DNA from: Typha latifolia
Lineage: Eukaryota > Streptophyta > Magnoliopsida > Poales > Typhaceae
Assembly (NCBI GenBank): GCA_019914945.1
Contig: CM034101.1
Span: 3,297,188-3,361,187, forward strand
Direction of reading: 5' to 3'
Length of the DNA stretch: 64,000 bases
Under the pieces are notes generated by a model. The model was not told the origin of the DNA. It was given only the letters and a program-made list of their open reading frames with translations, and searched no databases. Below are positions 1 to 11,727 of the stretch, piece by piece (the stretch's first letter is position 1; each line of letters begins with the position of its first letter). The translations under genes were made by a program, and so were the position numbers.

Positions 1-1353
1 CGGATTTTGCAAGGTGGAATGTTAGTATCTTCTTTACGATCGAAATTGAATAAATTAATGGAGAAATGTCGCAAATCCGTAATAAGATTCTCGAAGATCT
101 AGAAGGCTTTAATTTTTCCTTTTATTAAAGCGATGGACTCCACGTCATAATTATATTTATTTCTATGACATAATTGTCATCGGCTAGCCAGTAGCCAGGA
201 GTGGAACACCGCAGATAAGAGTTTGTTTTTAAAAAGTTCAATTCTTAATAGTGTCTCAATTAAATCTTATTGGGGACAAAAGTAGTCTTATATACCTCCT
301 GAATGCATAGATAATAGATTATTTCTAAAATACTTGTGTTAAATTTTTAATAAAAACATATATATACAGCTTAGCTTCTGGTCGATTAACTTAATTTTAA
401 GTTATCTTAAATTTAAACATTTAATTTCTTTGTAGTCCAGGACAAAATACAACTACTAGATTTACTATCCAAATTATTTTTTTTACAATAATTTTATGTT
501 TTTTACATTCTACATAGGATTTCTTTTTTTGTTGCAATTTGCATTCAATTGTTGCAAATTACATGGGAATATTTTGATACCCGATTAGATTATTTTAAAC
601 GTAAAAAAAGAAATCCTTTGACAAACGATCACTTTCTTCTACTCACGAAGCTAATATAATGCGTGTGTGGTTGAGCAAAATTACATAAAATATATAAGTA
701 GATGACAATTTTTACTAACAAGCATGGCAAAGAGGTTCTAGAAACACTTTCTTCTTTAGACTTCCCAAGAGTTAGTGGCTCAGCTTCTTTTCTTCTCCGG
801 ATTGAGATCTTGGTCTCCATTAGTATTTAATAATACAAAGTTAATACTTTAATGGAGGTGTCCTTGTTGTTCCCATAGTCAAGCAGTGACCACTCGAGAT
901 TAAGCCTATGCCATGTAAAAAAATGGAACATGCTGCATGCTTGTTAACTTGTATATTGATACTACTTATCTTACACGCACCACTTGGTATATCTTTCTTA
1001 TGGAGATGATGATGAAAAATAGATAAATAAAAAAGAAGATTTTATGGGTTTGATTTAAAGGATGATATCTTAACTAAGGCTGTGTATCTTCTAGTATAAT
1101 TATTCTAACTTATAAACACTCATATAATATAAGCTCTTTTGAGTTTTAACCACGAGCACAATCTGAAACTAATTAAAGTATGCTTGGCCAACAATTCAGA
1201 CACCCTCGTGCTCTCTTATTACGGCTTAAATGTAGTGAGTGGCATACTTTGTGAGTTGCTTAGTGATAATTTATTTTCTGAGTGGCCCTTCTTTAATCTT
1301 GACTTGTACGTTGGTTGGCCATGATTTTATGGAAAGTAGTCAACCAAGCATGA

Positions 1354-1354
1354 C

Positions 1355-1410
<56 letters not shown>
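1354..1410. repeat. (AGT)n microsatellite
   Basis: About nineteen perfect AGT/GTA units. On the + strand one frame reads as poly-valine, which is a repeat artefact and not a gene. Confidence 0.95.
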
Positions 1411-1435
1411 GTTTGGGTATTTGTTTTGGGGTTTT

Positions 1436-1775
1436 TGACTAAACTAGTCGTGTTCTTTTTAATACAAAAACAAATTATTGAAATGGATTGGTCCCTAAAT
1501 TAATTACTAAAAGGGTTTGTTTCATTGTACTTATCAGTAAAAATAATTTCAATATTGATATATGTAAGTTAATGAAATAAAACATGCTAATAGATTTAGC
1601 TAAATTTATCTTAGTTGTTTTTATTCCTCTTCTAAGATATAATGCTGATAAATTCAGCATTTTAATGACAACTATAATAAAATAGATTTTTTTAATATTA
1701 AGGCTAAGGTGGTCTATTTCGATAATTTTCACACACAAAAAAAAGGTTTAAAAGAGGACTAGTTTGATTTTTTAT
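1436..1775. mobile_element. MITE-like element, copy 1 (tentative)
   Basis: The left end has a core near ACTAAACTAGTC. The reverse complement of the right end has the nearly matching CAAACTAGTCCTC. The interior shares segments with the element at 2463-2813, such as a GCTGATAAATTCAGCAT-like palindrome and an ATAATAAAATA segment. No open frame of transposase type is present. Boundaries are approximate and no clear target duplication was found. Confidence 0.45.
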
Positions 1776-2462
1776 TTTTTATTTAAAAAAACTCCTTTTT
1801 TTGGTCAAAGATGTGATTAATTTTCTCATGTAGTCATATTAGATATCACACAATTCACACCCCCAACTCGTTTCATTTGTCTCTCTCTCTCTTGATGACT
1901 ATGGCTATTTTGGCAACAAATAATTTCTAGGACATGAAAATGATTAGGCCACCTAAGTTAGAAAGGATATATATTGCTTTTTCTAAGCCATATTTTTTCT
2001 TCGTTTATGTACCTACTAAAGCATCAACTCTGTAGACTTTTTTCTCCCTGCAATGATGCTTGCTCAACAAAAGCTCTGTTCTTAACTTTTCATAGTTTTG
2101 GTTGGTGGTGAATTGATACATTTGGAAGTTAATAGTTTTATTTGTTCTTTTCAATATTTAAAGACCATTTTCCTACCCTCTCTATATGAAAACCTTTTTT
2201 TTTATTTTTATTACATTATCAAACTATTTAAATAATATTTTATATTTATATTTATTAATTTTTGATTAAAAAAATTATATCATATTATCACTGTGCATCA
2301 AGAAATTGACTCCACTAAACAGCGCCTCCCCGGAGAGAATATATATATATATATATACACACACTAGCTTTCTCTAAATTTAGGAGATGATAGAAAATAT
2401 AATGTCAAAATAATTTGATCAATTGGAGTCCTCTCTTCTCTAAATTTTTGATTAAGAAATAT

Positions 2463-2813
2463 GAGTTTCTGACCAAACTAGACCATTTCAAATTTTTTTT
2501 TATCGAAATAGTTTGCCGCTCAAATTTATTATCAAATAAGGTTTAATTAACTATAGTCCTAACAAAAATGATGATCAATTCAACGATTTTATCATCATGT
2601 ATTTTTTTTTGCAACGGTTGAAAGACTAAGTTAAAGAAATTTATATACATAAAATGCTAATTAGTTCAGCATTTTTGCTTAGAAAAAAAAACGTCAATCA
2701 ATTCAATATTTTTATTAGGGATATAATAAAATAAATCTTATTTAGTAATAAATTTGAGCAGCAACCTGTTTTGATAAAAAAAATATAAAATACTCTAGTT
2801 TGGTCAAATACTC
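2463..2813. mobile_element. MITE-like element with terminal inverted repeats, copy 2
   Basis: The left end reads GAGTTTCTGACCAAACTAGA. The reverse complement of the right end reads GAGTATTTGACCAAACTAGA, matching at 18 of 20 positions. Flanks carry an imperfect direct repeat (GAAATAT before, GAAATGT after). The element is 351 bp, AT-rich and noncoding, and so a non-autonomous TIR element. The superfamily cannot be fixed because the target duplication is degenerate. Confidence 0.6.
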
Positions 2814-3359
2814 GAAATGTGTCAGGTGAAACAGGATATAAATGCTCTTAAAAGTAAGATAGATATTGTTATAATTCTATGATATGCATCAAGCTGCTCT
2901 AGTTCTGTGTGATGACTTATAATTACAATTGGGCGTGATGCTTTACTGGGTTAAATGTTAGTGGCAAAACCAACTTTATCAAAATGACATCAATTCCCTA
3001 ATTATATGTCCTCTTTTCAATTGTTTGGAAATTGTTAAAGGGCTAGTTCTATCATCTTAATGGGCTTGGCCATATTGTAGCGTTAGTTCTTGGGCCTTAA
3101 ATTTAGGGTTGATCCAATATCTTGGGCCATATTTTATTACACTTTCGATTCGGATTCTATCTTAATTAGGTTCTAATGAGAAAGATACAAATATCTCATT
3201 AGATTTACATATGAGTCAATTTTTTTCTGTCAAAATTTCGATATAAGATGCTTTCGAACCTTATAAATGAAATCTTAAATCGAATCTTTTTTTTTCCATT
3301 TTTTAAAATTGAAGACAAGCATCGAATCAGTTATCCAATTAATTGAAAGACCCCATCTC

Positions 3360-3491
3360 GTTCGTCCGCCTCGTGGGTTGTGATGGCCAAGCCCAACTAC
3401 CCCTCCCTCCGTCGTTTTCCAAATCAAAATAAATATTCTAGAATCGTTCAAGAGTCATCCTTTCTCTCCTCCCCCCTCCTCGCTTGCTCCG
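3360..3491 (+). other. Likely 5' leader exon of the reticulon-like gene
   Basis: A pyrimidine-rich stretch ends in a strong donor (CCG|GTGAGT, intron from 3492). The matching acceptor is the ATGGCAG that ends at 5460, seven bases before the start codon. The result would be a roughly 2-kb intron in the 5' leader. An ATG at 3382 begins a short open frame that runs past the donor; the transcript may start downstream of it. The left edge of this exon is not determined. Confidence 0.5.
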
Positions 3492-5094
3492 GTGAGTCTT
3501 TCTTGTCGAAGTAGCTGCGAACGATTTGGTTATGATGATTTTTTATTTGTTTCTTTCCTCTTTTCCTCGTCCCGATTTGGGATCAAAGTGAGCTTGTGGT
3601 GTAGCGAAATCTTGAATTTGGGCTGCTGTAGCTTGTTGGATTCAGTCTAGGTCACACTGTTTTTCTTTTGCTTGGGAACTCAGCTGTGGAATTTTGAGAA
3701 AGAAGAGATTCCTAAATTCGATAACTTGGTTCCAATAGAAGTTATTTTCCGGTTGCTTTTGTGATTTCTGAAGAATTTTTAGCTGTTTCATAGTGGATAG
3801 ATTATAAAGATTGTTCCTTTATGTGTTTTTAGCATTATGTAGGTAGTTATTACTTCTCATTTCAATGAGGTAAGCTAAGATATTTTTTATTTGACAATTA
3901 TTTACGCATAGGGCCCATAAATCATAATGCAATTCTAGCTCTGTCGGCAGAGTATGTGGTGGATATTTTTGTGTAGCTAAGCATCGATTAGAGATTTGTG
4001 TTATTTCTCGTTGAAGCTGTACTGTATTAAATTTTAATAATCCCTGCACTTCTTGGTAGCTATACTGTCAACAGTCCTACACCATTATTACAAGTGAGTC
4101 CCAGAATAACATCATACAATTATATCTTATATATTATGTAAGATGATAGGATTTTGCATTATTCTTTATTTTCTTAATGTTTGATGTACATTGTTAATTC
4201 AAGAATTGAATATGTACTGTTCAACAAGTTGTATCATCATTCGAAAAATTCTTTTGTGATATACGATGCGATATCCTCTTACCTGCTGTTTCAGACCAAC
4301 TACTACAGCTAAATACAGTTATAGGATAGGAGAGTTATGAACAACTTGGTCATTGTAGGTTTGTTAGTCAACAAAAAAGAAGAAAAATAATCTTGGTGTA
4401 GACTGGATAACTACTTTGTTCAGGCTTGTTTTTCTTTTAAACAAGTTGAGTCGAGCTTGTTTTACAGGCCTTTCCAGGAAACACTGCAGACTTGGCAACA
4501 ATTGTCTGAGTAAGTAGCAAAAGCTTGATTAGATTTCCTCAAGGCCTAGTGTTCAGCTCGGGTTCTTTCTGGGTTGCTGCCTTATGTGAGAGCATGTTTC
4601 TTAGCAAAAAGTTGTAAATTGGGAGATTCACAAGTAAGGACATCTATGTATTGTGTGTCCCCTTTTTTTAAGCTATGCTCCAAAATCTCCCTACATTTGC
4701 GAGGAGTCTAGAGAAGAGAAAAGAACATAACCGAAAAAAGGGTGCCATTAAGTTGCAATCTATTATTAGAGGAATATTGTCTGATGAATGGCTGGTGCCT
4801 AGAAATTTACTCACAGGATGAGCCACAAATGATGGAGTATGTAATAATGTTTTCTGTCCATGTCCATGTAATCCCACTGTCATAATTTCCAGTTATAGAA
4901 AAGTTGATATGTTCGGCTATTTTTGGCCTAATCTTAAAAGGACTAGCTTTGCATATGCTTAATGAAGCATGCATTTATCTCCTGTTCTGTCTGTCTCTAA
5001 GCATGTACATATGTGTCAGTGTGTGTGCGGAGACGGAAGAGAGGCAAGGAATTGCATTTGTTCGAAAGAAAGTCTTTTGTCAGCGAACCGAAGG

Positions 5095-5190
5095 CATTTC
5101 TGCTCTATTCCTTTGAACATCATAAACTGCATTTTGCGGAGCCATTTCTATTCTATTCCTTTGAACGTTATAAACTGCATTTTGTTATTT
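5095..5190. repeat. 48-bp direct tandem duplication
   Basis: Two adjacent copies of a 48-bp unit (5095-5142 and 5143-5190) share TTCTATTCCTTTGAAC and ATAAACTGCATTTTG and differ at a handful of bases. They lie in the intron of the reticulon-like 5' leader. Confidence 0.85.
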
Positions 5191-5466
5191 TGTCTGTCGA
5201 TATCTGCTCTGGTTCACAGGAATTTCTGTAATTCAGGAAGAAGACAGTTGTCCTTTTCTCGTTCGAGTGTCACTGAAAAAAGTTTGTGCTGCTACTCCGA
5301 TGAATAGTGTGTGCTACTTTTTTCTTGTAAAACTTAACTTTGTATAGCTGAGCATGTGTTTTGTGAGGTTGTCTATATGTTTTATCATCCCAGTGAAAAA
5401 TACTTGTGTATAGCTGAGTATGTGCAATGCCTGATGGGTCTATATGATTTATCATGGCAGAAGAAA

Positions 5467-7407
5467 ATGCCTGAGCATGCTGACAATGCAGCTGAAAAAG
5501 TTTTTGATAACATAATGGAAGCGATAGCTGATAGTATCCCAAAGAAGAAGGAAGTTAGTTCCTCCGATGAACAAGATACAGTCTCAGCCCAGATGAATAG
5601 ACTATTTGGGCGTCGGAAGTCTGTTCACAAGATCTTGGGTGGCGGAAAATGTGTGTGATTTATTATCCTCTGCTTTCTTGATTTAACTATATTTTCTTTT
5701 ACACATTAGACAACTCTTTACATTTTTTATTGCAGCTGCGGATGTGTTGTTATGGAGGAACAAGAAGATGTCATCCAGCATTCTGACTGGTGGAACTGCT
5801 ACCTGGGTTCTCTTTGAGTGGCTTAATTATCATTTTCTGACCCTCGTGTGTTTTATACTTGTTATTGGAATGCTTATCCAATTTGTTTGGTCTAATGCTT
5901 CGGGCATGTTAAACTGGTATTAAATTTGGTCAATTACCATACTGAATAAACAATGTGCAAAGATAACTACTGATTTGTCCTATTTCAGGTCTTCTGAAGT
6001 ACCCCGCCTCCAATTGCCTGATGAATTATTTGTAAACATTGCTGTTGCCATAGGTGCCCAAATCAATCAATTTTTGGGATTAATTCAAGATGTTTCATGC
6101 GGAAGAAATTTGAAACAGTTTCTAATAGTATGTATTATTCTTTATTTCATTCTGAAAGACATTTTTTGCCTGCCTTGCTCCCTTATTGATTACAGTGCTA
6201 TATAAATGTTATTTTATGGCAAAGTTGACATTATGGCAATAGTACAGTATGCTATCTTATTTATTGGAAATATATTCTAGAAAATAGTTACAATAAATTT
6301 GCTAGAGAAGATACTGAGCCATCTAATGCAATTCCTAGATGATTCATACACGGAATATAATGTGGTGAAATTTCTCTTTGCTGAGGTTGTCCTTACGGCT
6401 GCCACCCTCTATTTCTAAAATTTTAATTTCATATACAGGATATGTCCCATATCCATAACTGCCTTTAACTACTCAAGTAAGAAGCTGTCCCATTAAATAA
6501 TTTATGTTGCTAAATTCACATGTTCTGTTTGTCTTTGTGAATAGCTGAAACAGTACTATTTGAGAGTAAAGAACAGAACCCAATTATATTAGAAAAGAGG
6601 AAGAATGTACAGGATAGAAGTGGGGGAGAGGGAGGCAAAATTAAATAAATCCATTATTAAAAGTATTGCCTTCATTTTGTTAATAAACCTTATAATTGAA
6701 TACAAACTTTGGGACTTCTTTCAGGTTGTAGTAAGCTTGTGGGCTGCTGCCGTGATTGGGAGCTGGTGCAATTTTCTGACTCTTCTTTATATTGGTAACA
6801 GATTTACCCCCCCGTCTTTTCATTTACTATAATAGTGAATTTTCATGATTTCGCTTTTCATCATGAGTTAACTTACATGTGTAAACAGGGCAACAGATTT
6901 AAGGTTGTGCATGTATAGAAGGAAGACAATATGTTTGCATTAGTTCTTTTCTTGGTGCATCTGCTCTTCTGCTTGACCAGCTATGCGCTGATTTACTTCT
7001 TTCCTGATCAATATGTTACTCGGCAAGAAAGATAATCTAATTTCTGATGCGAATGATGAGATCTCAATTTTATTTCAACTTATTCGCTAAACATGGTAGA
7101 TGAAATATTACTCTGACTTAAGTGAAGTTCTAATGGGCACTTAACTATTGTATGTGAAGTTTGTCGTCATACTGCGTAGTGCCCCTAATAACATCAATTA
7201 TTTCCTTGTTGGATGGAAATCTTAACTCCAGTTGCTGATGCAGGATTTATGAGTGCTCACACTCTTCCGGTTTTCTACGAGAAATATAAGGATCAAGTTG
7301 ATGAGTTATTCTATAATCTCATTGGGCTGATCCAGAGTCAATACAGCAAGCTGGATAAGAGCTTGTTAAGCAAAATACCCAAGGGCATTCTCAAGAAGAA
7401 TGAGTAG
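5467..7407 (+). CDS. Reticulon-like protein (RTNLB family), five coding exons
   Basis: Coding exons are 5467-5650, 5736-5916, 5989-6127, 6725-6794 and 7244-7407, giving 245 residues, a usual size for plant RTNLB proteins. The N-terminal ~60 residues are polar and acidic. The reticulon homology domain follows, starting near the conserved ADVLLW at about residue 63. It has two long hydrophobic hairpins (exon 2, then exons 3-4) separated by a hydrophilic loop that starts around VPRLQLPDE. The C-terminus is KKNE, which fits a dilysine (KKxx) ER-retrieval signal. Reticulons insert as wedges into the outer leaflet of the ER membrane and shape tubules. The start was chosen because MPEHA matches the family N-terminus and follows directly on a leader acceptor at 5460. 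The exact paralogue is not assigned. Confidence 0.93.
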
Positions 7408-8214
<807 letters not shown>

Positions 8215-8222
8215 TATATATA
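8215..8222 (+). promoter_or_regulatory. TATA box for the 8279 gene
   Basis: TATATATA lies about 57-64 bp upstream of the ATG at 8279. With the usual 30-bp offset this predicts a short leader starting near 8245-8250. It abuts the AT-rich tail of the repeat region, so it could be part of that background. Confidence 0.5.
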
Positions 8223-8278
8223 GTCAACCTATTAAATGGATCTCATTGCAGTATCATCAGAACTCTCACCACCAGCTG

Positions 8279-8695
8279 ATGGCTCCAAAGTTCTACCTCC
8301 TTGTTCTCGCTGATCTCCTCCTATCCTATGTCGGTTCTTGCAACTGCCGGCTACCGCCACTGGAATTGTCAGCTGTTAATACTAATCCTTCCTTGCATGA
8401 GCCAGAGCCTAAGTTCGAGCCTGAACTCGAGCCCTACGGCTTGCAACCGACACACGAACCGTCGTGGAATGAGGAGACGACCGGCTCCGGGAAATGGCTG
8501 CCGGTTCCCTTCTTCCCGGTGCCGACTAACCAACAAGTTCCTCTCATCATGCCAATGCCTGGTGGCATACTTGTTCCTCCAGTTTTCCCTCCTGCTGTCC
8601 TGCAACTGTTTAGTTTCTGGGCTTCTTTAGCTAATCCATCACAGCCCAAAATGCCTCTTGGTCATGTGATGGAAGAGGCCCAGTTTCACAATTGA
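8279..8695 (+). CDS. Putative secreted Pro/Glu-rich protein, unknown function
   Basis: Intronless frame of 138 residues. Residues 1-~20 look like a signal peptide (MAPKF followed by a leucine-rich core, with small residues and Cys before the likely cleavage site). The mature part starts with an acidic EP-rich block (EPEPKFEPELEP, residues ~45-57). A proline/valine-rich segment follows (PVPFFPVP, VPLIMPMPGG, LVPPVFPP), then a short hydrophobic stretch and a polar tail. It resembles small proline-rich apoplastic or cell-wall proteins, but I recognise no named family. A TATA box sits at a suitable distance. The first ATG after it gives this start, and an in-frame extension upstream to 8246 lacks an ATG. 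It could be a peptide precursor; there is no direct evidence for that. Confidence 0.65.
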   Translation: MAPKFYLLVLADLLLSYVGSCNCRLPPLELSAVNTNPSLHEPEPKFEPELEPYGLQPTHEPSWNEETTGSGKWLPVPFFPVPTNQQVPLIMPMPGGILVPPVFPPAVLQLFSFWASLANPSQPKMPLGHVMEEAQFHN

Positions 8696-8889
8696 TACTA
8701 ATTTACTATTTGCTATACCAATAGATTGATATATATATATATATATATAGTCTATTATTATATAATAGCTTTACATTCTAGTTTTAAGATCAATTGGATA
8801 TTTAACATAGTACTATGAATTGCACTATGGGTGGAGGTTATAAGGATTCTGTGGTCCTGGTTGAAGAATCAAAAGAGACTTGTGGGTCC

Positions 8890-9122
8890 CAAGTACACGT
8901 TGACCAATGACCACCCAGATAGCCAAGTCATTGTTGTTAGAACTTAGAAGTGGACTCTTTGATACCTTTGACTAACCTGGTCTGTTGCTTAAACCTGACG
9001 TGGCACCCACTCCCGGCCTCAAGGAGCGTGTACGAATCGCTGCCTCCACGTGGATACCGTGCACGAGCTACAATCCTCCATGAGCTCTACACCAATTAGT
9101 AGGGTCCACGTGCCACGTCGGA
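8890..9122 (+). promoter_or_regulatory. Cluster of ACGT-core (G-box/ABRE-like) motifs
   Basis: Five ACGT cores fall within about 230 bp: ACACGTTGACC near 8895 (with a W-box TTGACC), TGACGTGGC near 8997, CCACGTGG near 9047, CCACGTGCC near 9107 and CCACGTCGG near 9113. CACGTG is the bZIP/bHLH G-box, and ACGTGGC is the ABRE core. Three GCCCA (site II-type) motifs follow at 9219-9253. The block lies 200-450 bp upstream of the TATA box of the small acidic-protein gene. Stress, ABA or light control is inferred. Confidence 0.6.
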
Positions 9123-9272
9123 TGATAATGGGAACAGCAGCCACACATTCCACCACCCACCTTAATAAAGGTGAAGGCATCTCTACCCTCTTCCTTTGTG
9201 GAAAACTACATCTCTAAAGCCCATTAAGGAATTTTTAAGGCCCAATAGGCCCATAACTTCACCTTTCTCATG

Positions 9273-9279
9273 TATAAAT
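9273..9279 (+). promoter_or_regulatory. TATA box for the small acidic-protein gene
   Basis: TATAAAT, followed by a CT-rich leader with repeated CACTCCTCACTCC motifs. It predicts a transcription start near 9303 and a ~55-nt leader before the ATG at 9357. Confidence 0.65.
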
Positions 9280-9356
9280 TGGAAGGAGTGCCTACTCTTA
9301 CCATCACTCCTCACTCCTCACTCCAAAACTCTTGTGCTCTCTCACTCCACATTGCT

Positions 9357-9509
9357 ATGGTTGTTGCTCATACTAACACTACGGAATCTCTTCTCCTTGG
9401 CCTGCAAATAGCCAGCGCCAATGTCGATATAGTCTTCCGAGGAAATTATTACGATGGTGATGACGATGACGACGATGACGATGATAATGATGTAGCTCCA
9501 GCTGCGTAA
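9357..9509 (+). CDS. Small 50-residue protein with poly-Asp tail, unknown
   Basis: The frame starts MVVAHTNTTES, has a short hydrophobic middle (LLLGLQIASANVDIVFRG, residues ~12-29) and an acidic tail. The tail is nine aspartates in a row after GNYYDG, encoded by a GAT/GAC repeat at about 9454-9488, and the protein ends DVAPAA. It is too short for standard gene-calling cut-offs. Support comes from a TATA box, a plant-like leader, the ACGT-motif cluster upstream and the first ATG in the predicted transcript. A longer in-frame extension back to 9270 would run into the TATA region. I do not recognise a family. It could instead be a short frame on a noncoding transcript. Confidence 0.5.
   Translation: MVVAHTNTTESLLLGLQIASANVDIVFRGNYYDGDDDDDDDDDNDVAPAA
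9455..9492 (+). repeat. GAT/GAC trinucleotide repeat, coding
   Basis: A run of GAT/GAC codons inside the 9357 frame encodes the poly-Asp tail. Length variation in threes would change tail length without breaking the frame. Confidence 0.8.
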
Positions 9510-10261
9510 TTAATTAGTGTAGCAGGATCGCATCGTTTAAGATGTGATCATGAGATTATGGTATAGTAATTACTTTTCTGTTTACGTGATGGCAGTTGTC
9601 TTAGTTACTACGTAGATATAGAGCTGTTATATTTAATTACTACAATAAAGAGGTGGAGGATGATGAGAGATGGGTGGCCTCTCCAAGTAATTAACAGCGG
9701 CATGATATGCATGTATCTATCTATTGGGCTAGCTTCTTACTGTGATATATATTATATTTCATATATTATGAGTTCCAGATCATAAATATCTTTGGAGTTT
9801 CTGGTGAAATACTATTATTAATAGGTTATGCAAGTGCTTTCATGATGTACATGCGTTTCGCATTCTATATCATTGCGTTATAACTTTGGTTTCTTTTGTA
9901 GTTTAAACTAGATAAAAATAAAGCCAATCTTTTTCTCATTAATAAAAAATACAAAACATTAAAAAAGAAATATATGTTTCTGTTTATATTATGGATCCAT
10001 TTGGAGTATATATGCAAAATAATATTTCAAATTCTTCACTATGTAACAGAACTTAGGCATCTCACTAGATGATAGATAAAATCACAACAATAGAATCAGA
10101 TGATAACACCATTAGCAACAGAAATGATTTCGTTCTTATCTAGGAGGAAAAAAAACTGAATATAATAACCGCATAATCTGAAGAGAAGAAAAGTTAGTTT
10201 TAGATCATATCTTCTCTCGCAAATCTTAAGCAACTACACCGATCTACCTTGCTCCTCTCCT
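9510..10261. other. Intergenic region between two small genes
   Basis: About 750 bp of AT-rich sequence. It should contain the 3' leader of the 9357 gene and the promoter of the 10349 gene. No further coding signal or repeat of note is visible. Confidence 0.6.
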
Positions 10262-10269
10262 TATAAATA
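10262..10269 (+). promoter_or_regulatory. TATA box for the proline-rich protein gene
   Basis: TATAAATA, 80-87 bp before the ATG at 10349. It predicts a start of transcription near 10295 and a leader of about 55 nt. Confidence 0.75.
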
Positions 10270-10348
10270 CTAGTGACCCCTAACCCTATATACTATAACA
10301 CAAATTAAAGCTAGCTTTTCTTATCCTATCCTTCTCTCCTACTTCATC

Positions 10349-10744
10349 ATGGCTGCTTACAGAACCAACTTCGTAACCATGATGATCATTCTCACTGCCT
10401 TCGTGCTCTCAAGCAACAACTGCATGTGTCATGCGGCTCGCCGTCTCGTGGATAGGACCGTCGTCCGGACTATCCCGACCGTGTCTAAACCAACATTGCC
10501 GTCATTGCCACCGCTGCCGTTCCCGTTCCCGTTACCCAGACCGATATTTCCACTGCCGCCATTGCCGCCTTTGCCGCCATTTACGCCGTTGCCGCCTTTG
10601 CCGCCATTTACGCCGTTGCCGCCGTTGCCCCCGTTTACGCCTTTACCCCCATTACCATTTTTGCCGCCATTGCCGCCGTTCCCGGGCATTCCAGTTGTCA
10701 CACCTCCTCCGACGCCTAGTGCAGCAGCTTCTGATGAGCCTTGA
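10349..10744 (+). CDS. Secreted proline-repeat cell-wall-type protein
   Basis: Intronless, 131 residues. The N-terminal ~30 residues form a signal peptide with a hydrophobic core (MIILTAFVLSS) and likely cleavage just before AARRLVDR. The mature protein is built of PLPPLPPF-type repeats, including three copies of FTPLPPLPP (residues ~78-104). It ends with a PPPTPSAAASDEP tail. Such proteins are proline-rich structural or signalling-associated proteins of the plant cell wall. The composition (PLPPL, few SPPPP motifs) is unlike classical extensins. On the opposite strand the same bases give a glycine-rich shadow frame. TATA box and ATG context support the start. Exact family is unassigned. Confidence 0.8.
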   Translation: MAAYRTNFVTMMIILTAFVLSSNNCMCHAARRLVDRTVVRTIPTVSKPTLPSLPPLPFPFPLPRPIFPLPPLPPLPPFTPLPPLPPFTPLPPLPPFTPLPPLPFLPPLPPFPGIPVVTPPPTPSAAASDEP

Positions 10745-11500
10745 TGGGATTAATTTGGAGAGAGATGTTAGTCTTGGTCTTAGTATTGTCTAGTAGTGGC
10801 TATATTTGATTTTGAGTACCCAAGAGTTATTAGGTGATATAGGTTGTTATTATTTCATGTTATCTGGGACTGTTTGGTTAACTTTAATCTTTGAGTCATT
10901 TATGTGTATTTGCACTTCTTTATTTATCTTTACTAAAGTGAGTTTTAGGTGTTTTAATAATTCATAATAAATTTTTGATGTAAAGGGGCATTTAGTATTT
11001 TTCTGTTTCACAAAAGATTATGCAATGTGATTTTAGGGATAAATATAGTTTAATCTTTTATTTTATCTATGGAGTGTATGAGCCAGACGAAAGAGTATAT
11101 ACATGGTAGTTGATAAGCTCATAGAAATCGAAGAGGGAGGCCCTACCGATGCCGACTTATGAGGAGTAACTTGACGATGTCGACATCTCCTCTTTTACTT
11201 AACGATGCCGACTTCTTTGTTCTTCTTTATTATTATTATTATTATTTTTCTTTTACTTTCAATTTTTGACGACGATTTTCTTACCTCATTTCCTAGAAGA
11301 AATCATGAAGGCTACCGGAAACCCCATGTTTATTTACCAGGAGATTAAACGTGTTATTTACGTTCGTTTTTTTTTAAAAAAAAAACGCGTCGTATCTTTG
11401 TCCACCCAAAATTGAGTGGGAGTGTACCATCAAAGATAAAATGCCAAAATTTGGAGAGGTGTTCTTCCGCCTCTCCTCCTTCCACGTCTATAGCTCAAAA
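10745..11500. other. Intergenic region
   Basis: Contains the 3' end of the proline-rich gene and the promoter of the aldo/keto reductase gene. Repeated GATGCCGACTT-like words occur at 11145-11210, and a (TTA)n tract is at about 11227-11247. No gene is seen. Confidence 0.55.
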
Positions 11501-11727
11501 AGATTGTTAGCGCGCTGCAATCTGGACCAGCAAACAAATCCTGAGGTCAATTCTTTGTTTAATCTCGAACGCCCGTACCACAGAATCCTCGATTCACGAG
11601 GACCCAACTCGTAATTCCTTCCAATTCTTGAGAAAAGATTCCATTTTTCTTCTGAATATCTTTTATGGGATCTTGAACCGGTTCAAAGCTACAATCTTGA
11701 AGAGCGTACGGTCGAATCGAGTGTTCC

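Larger units (their letters stand above)
1..3359. other. AT-rich intergenic region
   Basis: No convincing gene is visible. The stretch holds long A/T runs, an (AGT)n microsatellite near 1354-1410, a short (TA)n near 2340-2357 and two related inverted-repeat elements listed separately. From about 3060 to 3130 three TGGGC-type motifs (site II-like) lie upstream of the reticulon-like gene and may belong to its promoter; that role is inference. Short open frames here are low complexity or AT-rich chance frames. Confidence 0.6.

Noticed and set aside
1239..1442. Open frame with a poly-valine tract (+)
   Set aside because: It is produced by the (AGT)n microsatellite, has no domain or promoter and depends on repeat length.
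5356..5466. In-frame extension upstream of the reticulon-like start
   Set aside because: The extra residues do not resemble RTNLB N-termini, and a leader acceptor at 5460 places this stretch in an intron.
10429..10701. Glycine-rich frame on the - strand over the proline-rich gene
   Set aside because: It is the mirror of the CCG-rich proline repeats. The + strand has the signal peptide, TATA box and ATG.
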